A program made the translations under genes and the position numbers. A stretch of DNA of 51,314 nucleotides from the NCBI GenBank assembly GCA_022510405.1, contig JAFLTP010000006.1:60180-111493 (forward strand), given 5' to 3'. Positions 1 through 8,242 of this stretch are shown in pieces; positions within the stretch are counted from its first letter, which is position 1; the number at the start of each line of letters is the position of its first letter. The DNA is from Muribaculaceae bacterium. GTDB lineage: Bacteria > Bacteroidota > Bacteroidia > Bacteroidales > Muribaculaceae. The notes beneath the pieces were generated by a model. That model saw nothing but the letters and a program-made list of their open reading frames with translations. It did not search any database and was not told the DNA's origin.

Positions 1-105
1 AAGGCAAACTAAGGGGAAATTGAAAGGGATAAATCAAGGCAAACTAAGAGGGAATTGCCAGGGATATGCCAAGGCAAACTAACCAGGAAGTTAGAAAGAT
101 TGCCT
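1..105. repeat. 35-bp degenerate tandem repeat upstream of the transposase
   Basis: Three units start at 1, 36 and 71, exactly 35 bp apart, and each opens with AAGGCAAACTAA. Units 1 and 2 agree at about 27 of 35 positions; unit 3 keeps mainly the first 12 bases and a GGAA. The array may continue left of the window. TTGCC (55-59 and 100-104) can pair with GGCAA (73-77), so the array also makes short hairpins. The same AAGGCAAACT word recurs at 1190-1199, at the 3' end of the transposase gene, so the word brackets that gene. Confidence 0.7.
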
Positions 106-214
106 TTGTTGTGTGGTGCGCGGGGTGCACCAAGCCCCAAATAAATTTCAATCCTCATATCCATTCCAATCTCCATCACAATCCTCACTTCCCTCAAATA
201 ATTAATGAAGCCTT

Positions 215-1219
215 ATGCCTGTCAATAAAGATTTTATCATCAAATACACTCGCCGGAAGAAGGATCATGATTATTATTCCGCCTGTCGTTATCATATAAT
301 TTTAAGGAAAGCGCATTCTTGTCCCTTTTTCGGAAGCGTGAAAGGGAATGCCCTTATTTTGGATAAAAAAATGGGAGGCGCTTATATTGACCATACAAAA
401 CTTGGGAAAATCATTTCGGGAAATATTTTTAATCTCAGCAAAACATTCAAAAATCTTTTTGTGAAGCAATATTGCGTGATGCCAGACCATGTTCATATCT
501 TTATTCACGTAACCGAGGCTTCCGATAAACACCTGGGGAAATATATCGGGATTCTAAAATCCCTGATATCCCTAGAGGCTTCTAACTGTTTTGGAAGGGA
601 AATAAACGCTATTGATATTTTTGAGCCAAATTTCACCGATAAAATAATATTTCATGGAAGAAATTTCGATGTAATAAGCAATTATATTCAATTGAATCCT
701 CATCGGTTGGCGATGCGGTTTCAATTTCCTAAATTCTTTGAAAGACGAGACATCATAGAAATCGATGGAGAGGAGTTTGAGGCCTATGGAAATCATTTCT
801 TATTGGATAATCCATTCAAGATGGTAGTGAGAGGTCATAGAAGGAATACTGAGACAGAGAATGAGAAATTGATAGATGAATGTCTGGAACATGTGGCTGA
901 AGGAGGTGTGCTGGTTTCACCGTTTATTCATCCTGTGGAAAAATTCATCAGGGAAAGGGCCGAAGAAATGGGAGGAAAACTCATAAGAATCGAAGGCATG
1001 AGTTTCAGCGAGAAATTCAAGCCTTGGGATCATGAATTCAATTTATGCAGCGAGGGAAGATTATTGATAATTGCACCGAAGTTATCTATCGGTAAAACGG
1101 GGAGGGAGGTTTTCATGAAACTGAATGGAATCGCCGAGAAGATTGCAACAATGGAATCTTTTCGTGGAACCCCCGGTTCCACCACAACCAAGGCAAACTT
1201 GCCTCTGCATGGGAAATAA
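215..1219 (+). CDS. REP-associated (RAYT-like) HUH/Y1 transposase with C-terminal extension
   Basis: A 334-residue protein of the IS200-like/REP-associated tyrosine transposase superfamily, single-stranded-DNA endonucleases that act on short hairpins. The HUH metal motif is in MPDHVHIF (His92, His94), and the probable nucleophile is Tyr157 in NYIQLNPHR, the usual RAYT position. The catalytic domain ends near residue 190. Roughly 140 further residues look like an alternating strand/helix fold (GGVLVSPFIHP, GGKLIRIEG, SEGRLLIIAPK) that weakly resembles DprA/SLOG-type Rossmann folds; that resemblance is inference. The gene stands alone and is bracketed by AAGGCAAACT repeats. It is followed by the promoter of the LruC gene. 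No inverted terminal repeats typical of an ordinary IS were seen, which favours a domesticated RAYT. Confidence 0.82.
   Translation: MPVNKDFIIKYTRRKKDHDYYSACRYHIILRKAHSCPFFGSVKGNALILDKKMGGAYIDHTKLGKIISGNIFNLSKTFKNLFVKQYCVMPDHVHIFIHVTEASDKHLGKYIGILKSLISLEASNCFGREINAIDIFEPNFTDKIIFHGRNFDVISNYIQLNPHRLAMRFQFPKFFERRDIIEIDGEEFEAYGNHFLLDNPFKMVVRGHRRNTETENEKLIDECLEHVAEGGVLVSPFIHPVEKFIRERAEEMGGKLIRIEGMSFSEKFKPWDHEFNLCSEGRLLIIAPKLSIGKTGREVFMKLNGIAEKIATMESFRGTPGSTTTKANLPLHGK
1164..1203. repeat. Two short hairpins at the 3' end of the RAYT gene
   Basis: GTGGAAC (1164-1170) pairs with GTTCCAC (1176-1182) around a CCCCG loop, and GGCAA-AC-TTGCC follows at 1192-1203. Both lie inside the last 20 codons. They resemble the REP palindromes that RAYTs recognise, but no further copies were found in the window to prove it. 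Confidence 0.5.
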
Positions 1220-1334
1220 ACCCGAACTTGCTGCAGCTTATCCAAGGCAATTGTTCCTTATTATCTGAAATTTGCTTTGGATGGGAAGAGTCACGAGAGC
1301 CTCAAATTAATCTTAAAAATTTTATTAAAAAATT

Positions 1335-1366
1335 TTTGCATATATAAAATCCCTGATATACATTTG
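1335..1366 (+). promoter_or_regulatory. Bacteroidota-type promoter of the first LruC gene
   Basis: TTTG at 1335-1338 and TACATTTG at 1359-1366 are separated by 20 bp and match the TTTG/TAnnTTTG consensus of Bacteroidota. The predicted leader to the ATG at 1491 is about 115 nt, rich in AAC/AAACT words, with no obvious structure. Confidence 0.7.
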
Positions 1367-1490
1367 CATAATCCTAATACTAACAAACTTAAACTAACAT
1401 ACAAGACGATTTCAAGACATATAAAACCTTGAGTAAAAACTCACAAACAACCAAACTTAACGCAAACAATAATAATCATTATAGCGATTT

Positions 1491-3890
1491 ATGAATCTAA
1501 CCCAAAAACTTTCAGGTTTAGGTGCGTTGGCAGTGGCCCTTTTCGGTTTGTACTCCTGCACTAATGAGATTAGCGACACCTACACTCAGGTGGAAGGATT
1601 GCGTTTGGCCAAGGCACCGGATATTACTGCCTGGTCAGGCGAAACATTCCTGACGCCTGCCTCCCGCACTGACCTCCTTCCAGGCTCTCCCTTCGCAACC
1701 CGAGCCGAAGGGGATAACGCTAATGCTGACAGTCCACTAGATAAAGATGGTTCAGTTAAACTGTGGGATTATTATGATGAAGATCATGAGCATGAGGATT
1801 GGTATGATAAATTGAATATTCCTACTGAATCTGAAATTATTAATTTAGGTGCGGTAGATATTACAAAAGAAGGTTTCGATACAGACGCTGAAATATACTA
1901 TATTCCTTCAAATTTTGAGGGTAATTTAAATTTGAACTATAAAATTGAATTTAATGAAAATAAAATTTATATTTATGGTAAAGTATATGGATTTTCACAG
2001 ATTAATTGTTCAGGAGCCTCATATTTTTATATCGCAAAAGATGCTGTTTTAAATCCATTTAATATTAACAGTGGGGAGGGTCACCATATCTATAATAATG
2101 GTACTCTTGTAGTGACAGAGTGGGCAAATATAGATCATCTATACAATAGTAATGATCTGACTTTAGGTTCAACAGATGGACAGAGTGTGAATATGCTGGC
2201 AAAAAATTGCATATATAGTCTTACAGATGTTAAGTTGCCAGCTGGTTCTAATAGTTTTAAGGCTACGACAGATATTCATGGTGTTTTAATATCCGGTAAA
2301 GATATTAAAATAGAAAATGATTTTCCTCAATATGTTTGTGGATTGAAAGTCGATGGAAATTTAGATTTAACTAAGGGAAAACTTCATACTTCATATTTAA
2401 ATGCTAAAAATATAACATTTGATGGGTCGGAAATATGGTTAATGCCAATGGGTTATATCAAAGCTAATAAAATAGAATTAAAGAATAGCAACACTTATAT
2501 CCATGGTAATGTAGAATCATTTGGTTATGTAAACGTAAATGACTATTATTTTAGAAATAAAAATGATTTTGTTTCTTCATTTAGCAAAAACATTTATTAT
2601 AATGTGGGAGGTTCTATTGATATAGAAGAAATAATTAAACAACCATCCGGTCAAACTGATAATAAAACGAACTTTTATAATACTTTGACAGAATATTTGG
2701 AAAGTACTAATGGAAGTAAAATTATAGACAGATTTAAATCTACATTGAATGGCAAGGGAGAATGTAGCGAAATATATGGAGATCCTGACTTGATTCCTTG
2801 TCCTAAATGTGGCCATGATGAACATGGATATTTAGAGGGCGGTAATTGTCCCGACTGTGATGAAGCTCAGAATGGTGAATGTTATAATTCTTCATCTGAT
2901 GAAGAAAAAGACAAATGTCCGAATAAAGATGAAGATGTAGAAGGTAGTGGGTGTGATCATGATAAATCAGATCATAATCCTGATGGAACTTGCAAAAAAT
3001 GTGTAGAGGATAATGCAGATACCGAGTGCAATCCTTGTCCTAAAGAAAGTGATAAATGTGAACATAGCAAAGCTCATCATGACAAAGATGGTTACTGCGA
3101 TGAATGTACCGATGAAAACAATCCATGCCATAAACCTAATAATGGCGGAAACAACAACAATACTCCAAATATTCCTACCGGTATAACTCAGACTGAAGTT
3201 GAGGTGAACCTTTCTATCAACGATGAACATGTAGACAAACAAGGTAACGGTATCAACGATCTCGTTGCAAAACTCTCAATCCATGTGAGACTTGACGGTG
3301 ATGTGGAAGTTTTCATCCCGATACCGAAAGAAAACTATGTTGCCAATGACGATATCGTTATCCTCAACACTCACGCAAAGGGTGAATTCATCCATGGAGG
3401 ACCCACACAAGTTCAATGGGATGTTGATGATACTACGGTTAAATTGACCCTTTCATATGAAGAAGGTGGTATCAGAATAACAACTGACGGAATCGATGAA
3501 AATGTATACAATTATTGTAAGGAGACTTACGGTGACGGCATCAACTTCGAGGTTTGGTTGTACACCAACAGCAAATCCGATTTGAAATTCGATACATTCC
3601 ATGATATTTTAGATAGTTCTACTGTTGAATTCCTTGATAAATATCCCGATTATTACATCAATGCCTTCAATGACACGGATGCCAATCCGCAAGGTATGAA
3701 GGATTGCGATGTGAATATAATCAGAGATCAGGAGTCGCAATTCCCTACTCATGAAACCGATATGCACTTGAACGGATCTGAGTTCAATGTAATCTGGAAG
3801 AACAAGGATTTCAACGGTCCCGATGGAGAGCATGATCATGAATTTCTCTGGAAATATGGAAGATATAATGGAAATCCCACAAATAAATGA
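1491..3890 (+). CDS. LruC-domain lipoprotein with cysteine/histidine knuckle repeats
   Basis: A 799-residue predicted surface or periplasmic lipoprotein. The signal peptide ends in a lipobox with Cys23 (LYSC). Residues ~100-430 are rich in Asn, Tyr and Ile, in short beta-strand-like repeats. Residues ~436-545 hold 15 cysteines in repeats of the form C-x-H-x(n)-G-x-C-x2-C-[DE], with many Asp/Glu. A Gly/Asn linker leads to the LruC/DUF4842-like domain (~565-799), which shares blocks such as KLSIHVR and VPIP/IPIP with the second LruC protein of this window. The N-termini also match (KAP-D-AWSG). Function of LruC proteins is unknown. The cysteine block is absent from the paralogue, so it is a gain here or a loss there. 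The gene stands alone between its own promoter and terminator. Confidence 0.8.
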   Translation: MNLTQKLSGLGALAVALFGLYSCTNEISDTYTQVEGLRLAKAPDITAWSGETFLTPASRTDLLPGSPFATRAEGDNANADSPLDKDGSVKLWDYYDEDHEHEDWYDKLNIPTESEIINLGAVDITKEGFDTDAEIYYIPSNFEGNLNLNYKIEFNENKIYIYGKVYGFSQINCSGASYFYIAKDAVLNPFNINSGEGHHIYNNGTLVVTEWANIDHLYNSNDLTLGSTDGQSVNMLAKNCIYSLTDVKLPAGSNSFKATTDIHGVLISGKDIKIENDFPQYVCGLKVDGNLDLTKGKLHTSYLNAKNITFDGSEIWLMPMGYIKANKIELKNSNTYIHGNVESFGYVNVNDYYFRNKNDFVSSFSKNIYYNVGGSIDIEEIIKQPSGQTDNKTNFYNTLTEYLESTNGSKIIDRFKSTLNGKGECSEIYGDPDLIPCPKCGHDEHGYLEGGNCPDCDEAQNGECYNSSSDEEKDKCPNKDEDVEGSGCDHDKSDHNPDGTCKKCVEDNADTECNPCPKESDKCEHSKAHHDKDGYCDECTDENNPCHKPNNGGNNNNTPNIPTGITQTEVEVNLSINDEHVDKQGNGINDLVAKLSIHVRLDGDVEVFIPIPKENYVANDDIVILNTHAKGEFIHGGPTQVQWDVDDTTVKLTLSYEEGGIRITTDGIDENVYNYCKETYGDGINFEVWLYTNSKSDLKFDTFHDILDSSTVEFLDKYPDYYINAFNDTDANPQGMKDCDVNIIRDQESQFPTHETDMHLNGSEFNVIWKNKDFNGPDGEHDHEFLWKYGRYNGNPTNK

Positions 3891-3898
3891 TCAAAATT

Positions 3899-3928
3899 AT
3901 TGGCTCGAATTTTCGGGCCAATTTTTTT
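3899..3928 (+). terminator. Rho-independent terminator after LruC gene 1
   Basis: A 10-bp stem (3899-3908 with 3913-3922, one G-T pair) and a 4-nt loop are followed by a run of seven T. Confidence 0.85.
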
Positions 3929-3956
3929 GGATAGAACAAAAGGTTTCGAGATTAAA

Positions 3957-3991
3957 ATAGGAGCGAGGAGAATCTTGACTTCATAAAGATA
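3957..3991. repeat. Left copy of 35-bp direct repeat flanking the DUF1703-type gene
   Basis: This repeat carries the core GAGAATCTTGACTTCATA and matches 5654-5688 at 34 of 35 bases. In the right copy the repeat begins at the original stop codon of the ATPase gene, so the left copy may be the tail of a vanished neighbouring copy of the same gene. Confidence 0.85.
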
Positions 3992-4103
3992 TCAAGGGAA
4001 GTCATTGTTCTCCCTACAGAAGTGAATTTGGAGGGACAGGGATGTGCCCTGCTATATTTTAAAAATATTTGATTATTTTTGTGAAACAATCTATTTTGAG
4101 ACA

Positions 4104-5549
4104 ATGCATGCTTTGAAATATCCAACCGGGCAACAAGATTTTATTTACATGCGGGAAAATGGGTACGTCTATGTAGATAAAACCGACATTATATATCATC
4201 TTGTGCACAACCCAAAATACGTGTTTCTTGCCCGTCCCAGAAGATTCGGCAAAAGTCTACTTCTTTCCACTATCGAGACCTATTTCAAAGGATATAAAGA
4301 ATGTTTCAAAGGTCTTGCTATCGAATCGCTTGAAAAAGAATGGAGAAAACATCCCGTTTTCCACCTCGAACTTTCCGGAATGGAAAAGGGTAACTTCCTT
4401 TCTTTGATAGAAGAACTGGAACGACAATTCCGGAACTGGGAAGAGAAATATGAAATAGAGAAGAAGTCGGATGTGCTATCATCACGATTTCGCGACCTAA
4501 TTCAAAAAACCTCGGAAAAGACGGGTGAAAAGGTTGTAATACTAATTGATGAATATGATAACCCTTTGGTGAACAGTCTTGACGATGATTCCCTCCATGA
4601 CAAATGTAGAAATCTCTTGAAATCAGTTTATTCTGCAATTAAAGGAATGGACCGTTTCATAAGGTTTGCCATGATTACGGGTGTAAGCCGATTCAGCAAG
4701 ACATCAATTTTCAGTGGACTTAATAATTTAAATGACATTTCTTTTGATGATGCTTATGCCACAATATGCGGATTCACTCAGCAAGATATCGTGAATTATT
4801 TCAAACCTGATATCCGGGAATTTGCCAATAAGAGAGGAGTAGACGAGGAAACAATGATCGGACTGTTAAAGGAAAGATACGATGGATACCATTTCAGCGG
4901 GGAATGCATAGATACTTACAATCCTTTCAGTTTGTTGAATGCATTGGAAAAATCTTCACTGGGCAATTATTGGATTATGTCAGGAACACCAACTTTCCTT
5001 ATCGAACGACTTAAGGCCACAGATATCGATTTTGTCAATACTTTCAGGACAGAGGAGAATGCCGAGTCATTAGGAACTGTGGATGTGGCCAGTTTCTCAC
5101 CTGTGGCTCTTATGTATCAAACCGGTTATCTCACAATCAAATCCTATGATCCTTACTTGGATATCTATACTCTGGGTATCCCTAACAAGGAAGTAAATTA
5201 TGGTATGTTCTCAGCGTTGCTCGCTGATTTTTCAAGAAAGGATCCGGTTGGAACTCTCAAGACTGCAATGGCCATGAAGGAATCATTGACCGATGGAAAT
5301 CCGGAAAAGTTCCTCGAGCTTTTGAAGACATTTTATGCCGGTATTCCTTTTTCTATGCATCCCAATCGTTATGAACTGAATTTTGAAAAGATACTTTATT
5401 CCCTGCTTCATCTCATGGATATTGATGTCAGGAGCGAAGTGCAATTGGCAGACGGCAGAATAGATTTGTTGATAAAGACAGATAAGTATATTTATATCAT
5501 AGAACTTAAACTGGATTCCTCTCCTGAAGCAGCTTTACAGCAAATTTAG
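4104..5549 (+). CDS. AAA-ATPase-like protein with PD-(D/E)XK nuclease domain (DUF1703 type), amber-truncated
   Basis: The start at 4104 gives the family-typical opening (YPTGQQDF...YVYVDKT); an upstream ATG at 4044 is also in frame. The N-terminal AAA-ATPase-like domain has a P-loop in RPRRFGKSLLLS and a Walker B in VVILIDEYDNP. The C-terminal DUF1703 region has the nuclease-fold pattern ADGRIDLLIKT...YIIELKL. Proteins of this type form large paralogous families in Bacteroidales with no settled function. Translation stops at TAG 5547-5549 just after ALQQI, but the frame stays open for 35 more codons that encode the usual family C-terminus. The protein is therefore about 7 percent short because of one nonsense change. 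Direct repeats lie on both sides. Confidence 0.85.
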   Translation: MHALKYPTGQQDFIYMRENGYVYVDKTDIIYHLVHNPKYVFLARPRRFGKSLLLSTIETYFKGYKECFKGLAIESLEKEWRKHPVFHLELSGMEKGNFLSLIEELERQFRNWEEKYEIEKKSDVLSSRFRDLIQKTSEKTGEKVVILIDEYDNPLVNSLDDDSLHDKCRNLLKSVYSAIKGMDRFIRFAMITGVSRFSKTSIFSGLNNLNDISFDDAYATICGFTQQDIVNYFKPDIREFANKRGVDEETMIGLLKERYDGYHFSGECIDTYNPFSLLNALEKSSLGNYWIMSGTPTFLIERLKATDIDFVNTFRTEENAESLGTVDVASFSPVALMYQTGYLTIKSYDPYLDIYTLGIPNKEVNYGMFSALLADFSRKDPVGTLKTAMAMKESLTDGNPEKFLELLKTFYAGIPFSMHPNRYELNFEKILYSLLHLMDIDVRSEVQLADGRIDLLIKTDKYIYIIELKLDSSPEAALQQI

Positions 5550-5657
5550 GAAAAAGAATACGATCTCCCTTTCAGAAGTGACGGAAGAAAGATATTTGAA
5601 ATCGGGGTAAATTTCAGTTCCGTCACCCGTCAGATCGAATCTTGGGAAATAATATAG
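5550..5657 (+). pseudogene. Disconnected C-terminus of the DUF1703-type gene
   Basis: In frame behind the amber codon, the sequence reads EKEYDLPFRSDGRKIFEIG and continues through VNFSSVTRQIESWEII to TAG at 5655-5657. This is the conserved tail of the family. The intact codon before EKEY was probably Lys (AAG), so a single A-to-T change would explain the stop. It could be a recent mutation, a sequencing error or a read-through site. Confidence 0.8.
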
Positions 5658-5688
5658 GAGCGAAGAGAATCTTGACTTCATAAAGATA
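5654..5688. repeat. Right copy of the 35-bp direct repeat
   Basis: It differs from 3957-3991 at one position. It starts on the original stop codon of the DUF1703-type gene. The repeat-to-repeat unit is 1,697 bp. Confidence 0.85.
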
Positions 5689-6204
5689 CCAGAGAAAACA
5701 GGGGTTTCAAACCTTCGTATTTTTTGTTAATGTGTGTTAAAGAGCTTGGATTTGGGTCAAGAAATTATTAATTTTGTGTTATAAAACATAAAAATAAAAC
5801 ATAATGTTGGAATACCGGTTGGTAAACAGGGGTTTCCAACGAAAAGAAAAATATTAAGCTTACAGCCAGGAAAAGCTGACTGATCCAGGGAATTTGGTAT
5901 GCTTTTTGTATAAGAATGACAATGGAAGGCTGACTAACTGAGAAGGAGGAAAGCTTCCAAAGAAATAGATTGGAAAGCAAGAAAACTGATAAGCTTCCCA
6001 AGGGGAAAAGATAGGAAACTATCAATACAAGGTAAAATAGAACAGGCGAAGAATTGTTTTTAGGTAAGTAGATTTCTCCGGTGCTAGAAAATTAAATTTC
6101 TAATCCGATATAAAAGGCACCGGAGGGGGAAATGAGTCCTAAGTAAGAAATTTTGTTTAACAGATCACTTGGTCCTAACAGGTGAATTAAAATATTATGC
6201 AACG
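5689..6204. other. Intergenic stretch between ATPase and second LruC gene
   Basis: No convincing coding sequence was seen. It is purine-rich with small inverted repeats: GTTGGAA (5806-5812) with TTCCAAC (5834-5840), and the palindrome GGAAGCTTCC-like around 5951-5961. A lone TAATTTTG -7 box sits at 5769-5776 without a well-placed -33 box. A stronger hairpin at 6076-6125 is listed separately. Confidence 0.5.
6076..6125 (+). promoter_or_regulatory. Nested inverted repeat in the leader of LruC gene 2
   Basis: CTCCGGTGC (6076-6084) pairs perfectly with GCACCGGAG (6117-6125). Inside the loop TAGAAA (6085-6090) pairs with TTTCTA (6097-6102). It ends about 80 nt before the ATG. It could be an RNA leader structure, a protein-binding palindrome or a remnant of a mobile element end. 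No T-run follows, so it is not a standard terminator. Confidence 0.55.
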
Positions 6205-8163
6205 ATGAAAATGAAGAAGCAAAATAAATTTATGGGGATGACCGTTGTCGCCCTTGCGACTCTCGGTCTTGTTTCATGTCAGAATGAATTCGACAACTAT
6301 GTCAATGGTGGCAAACCCGCAAACGGTGATGTGTCACTCGTGAAGGCTCCCGATGTGGTAGCTTGGTCAGGAAATCAACTTCTCGGAAGTAACGGTGATG
6401 GGTTTACAAGAGCTGTGGCTGTTGAGGATTACAACTGGAATTTTCCTGCTGATATGGCAAAGGTAGAAAAGATAATTGTGCCTACCGAAGCCGCGAAATA
6501 TAACAAAGCCTATATGGACGGTGGAGATTATGTGGTTTCAGGAGAACATCCGGATGGGATTTTGTTTAAGGATAATGTCAATTTGAATGTATATTTAGCC
6601 CCCGGTGCTAAAGTAAAAAATATCGGTAACAATATCAGCAAATTGGACCTTTATATAATGGAAGGAGCTGAGTTTACTCTTGATTCCTATTCAATGAACA
6701 ATTGTAATATCTACAATGCCGGTAAACTTAATTTGCCTAAAGGTTTCGATGGTTCTAGATTACAAAATATTTATAACACAGGTGAGGTTTATATTGGAGA
6801 GCATGAGGTTTGGGGCAAGGAATTGCCTGGTGCCGTAGCCATTTATTCAAAGGGTGGTTATATTGAATTCGAAAGTAGCGATGAATCACAAAACCAATAT
6901 GTCTATAGTGAAACTCTAATCAACGGTACTATTGTTTCTGACAACATTGTGAAGTCAAACGGTAAAATTAAGTTCCAAAGCAATGGTTACAGAGATATAT
7001 GTCATCTTATCTCAACAGACTTGATTGAAATAGTTGATGGTACTAATATCTTCGGCCAGATCACCGGTACAGACATCAAATTTGATGGAGAATGTATCAC
7101 CTTGCATCCAGAAGGATATGTATATGCCTCAAATGAAATTAATATGCCTAACAGCGGTTGTGAGGTACATCCTTATTATGAAGGCGCAAGAGGTTTGGTT
7201 GAATGTAAGAGATTGAACATACATATGACCAACGATCCATTGAATAAAGCCTTCCATGAGGGAATCTATCTTCAAGTGGAAGAGATCAAGGATCAAACTA
7301 ATGGAAATCTATATACTGATTTCAGTGGGTTTGAATTGGCATCTCCATCTCATATAAATCAAGGAATCGAGATAACGCCTTCATGTGCGAGTGAGGGAAA
7401 TCCCGATGAAGGTAATGACGATGATGATGATGAGGATGATGATGACACAAATACTGATATTGTGGTAGAAAACCGTCATGGCAACGAAGTGGAGGTGAAC
7501 TACGCAATTCTCGACAAACATACTCAATATGATGTTGCAGACCTTGTGACAAAATTGTCAATCCATGTTAGGAAAGCTACCGATGTTGAAATCGTAGTAC
7601 CAATTCCGGGTAAGTATTTCGTAGAGTCAGACGACCTCTATATCTTCACAGATCATGCAAACTTCGTATACAACGATGAGGTTCATTCAGTGGAATATGA
7701 AATCGGCGGTAAGACAGTGACTTTGACAGTTGCCATCACTGAAGAAAATATAACAGTGACTACCACCGGTATAGACCAGGATGTGATCGACGCTTGTTGG
7801 GAAGCTAATAAAGATGGTATCAACTTCGAAGTTTACAACTACTTCCAGACTGCAGAAGTCTTATGGGTTGAAGATGTGCCAACCAATATAGTAAGGCCAA
7901 TCAAGGATGTCAACCGTGAAGAGCTGATTGGACTGATGAATCAGGCTACAATTAAATTCATAAGTGATAATCCCGACTATTTCATCAACGCCTTCGGTGC
8001 TAACGATGATAAGACTGACCAACACGACTGGCATGCCACTGTGACTCCTGAGAGTGATCTCTTTGATTTGAGATATGAGCGCGTCACACATTTGAATGGT
8101 ACTTCATATAACTATATATGGGTAAGAGATGGTGTTCGAGTGGATGATTACCACAAGCATTGA
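6205..8163 (+). CDS. LruC-domain lipoprotein with Asp-rich linker
   Basis: About 652 residues from the ATG at 6205; an earlier in-frame ATG at 6169 would bury the signal peptide. The lipobox is LVSC with Cys25. The region after the lipobox repeats the KAPD-x2-AWSG motif of the first LruC protein. A long Asn-rich, beta-strand-like middle part follows. An almost pure Asp/Glu tract (~398-417) takes the place of the paralogue's cysteine block. The C-terminal LruC/DUF4842-like domain (~425-652) aligns with the first gene (LVTKLSIHVR, IVVPIP, DGINFEV, FINAF). It is probably surface-exposed. It lies 2.3 kb from its paralogue with the ATPase gene between them, so duplication followed by insertion is possible. 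Function is unknown. Confidence 0.8.
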   Translation: MKMKKQNKFMGMTVVALATLGLVSCQNEFDNYVNGGKPANGDVSLVKAPDVVAWSGNQLLGSNGDGFTRAVAVEDYNWNFPADMAKVEKIIVPTEAAKYNKAYMDGGDYVVSGEHPDGILFKDNVNLNVYLAPGAKVKNIGNNISKLDLYIMEGAEFTLDSYSMNNCNIYNAGKLNLPKGFDGSRLQNIYNTGEVYIGEHEVWGKELPGAVAIYSKGGYIEFESSDESQNQYVYSETLINGTIVSDNIVKSNGKIKFQSNGYRDICHLISTDLIEIVDGTNIFGQITGTDIKFDGECITLHPEGYVYASNEINMPNSGCEVHPYYEGARGLVECKRLNIHMTNDPLNKAFHEGIYLQVEEIKDQTNGNLYTDFSGFELASPSHINQGIEITPSCASEGNPDEGNDDDDDEDDDDTNTDIVVENRHGNEVEVNYAILDKHTQYDVADLVTKLSIHVRKATDVEIVVPIPGKYFVESDDLYIFTDHANFVYNDEVHSVEYEIGGKTVTLTVAITEENITVTTTGIDQDVIDACWEANKDGINFEVYNYFQTAEVLWVEDVPTNIVRPIKDVNREELIGLMNQATIKFISDNPDYFINAFGANDDKTDQHDWHATVTPESDLFDLRYERVTHLNGTSYNYIWVRDGVRVDDYHKH

Positions 8164-8187
8164 TGTTAAGAAAAATAAGAAAATAGG

Positions 8188-8217
8188 AATAGGGATGCAA
8201 AAGTGTCCCTATTTTTT
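8188..8217 (+). terminator. Terminator after LruC gene 2
   Basis: AATAGGGA (8188-8195) pairs with TCCCTATT (8206-8213), followed by a T-run. It directly abuts the promoter of the next operon. Confidence 0.8.
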
Positions 8218-8218
8218 G

Positions 8219-8226
8219 TAAATTTG
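8219..8226 (+). promoter_or_regulatory. -7 box of the exopolysaccharide operon
   Basis: TAAATTTG lies 17 nt before the ATG at 8243. No TTTG is present at the -33 position, which is occupied by the upstream terminator stem. A short leader of about 10 nt is predicted. Confidence 0.55.
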
Positions 8227-8242
8227 CACTAATTTACTTAAA

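Noticed and set aside
1..105. CRISPR-like array at the left edge
   Set aside because: The conserved part is only about 12 bp in a 35-bp unit and the remainder is related between units, so there are no true spacers; no cas genes nearby.
5768..6025. Minus-strand open frame in the intergenic region before LruC gene 2
   Set aside because: Composition is purine-rich repeat DNA, the protein has no recognisable domain, and no promoter or ribosome signal fits.
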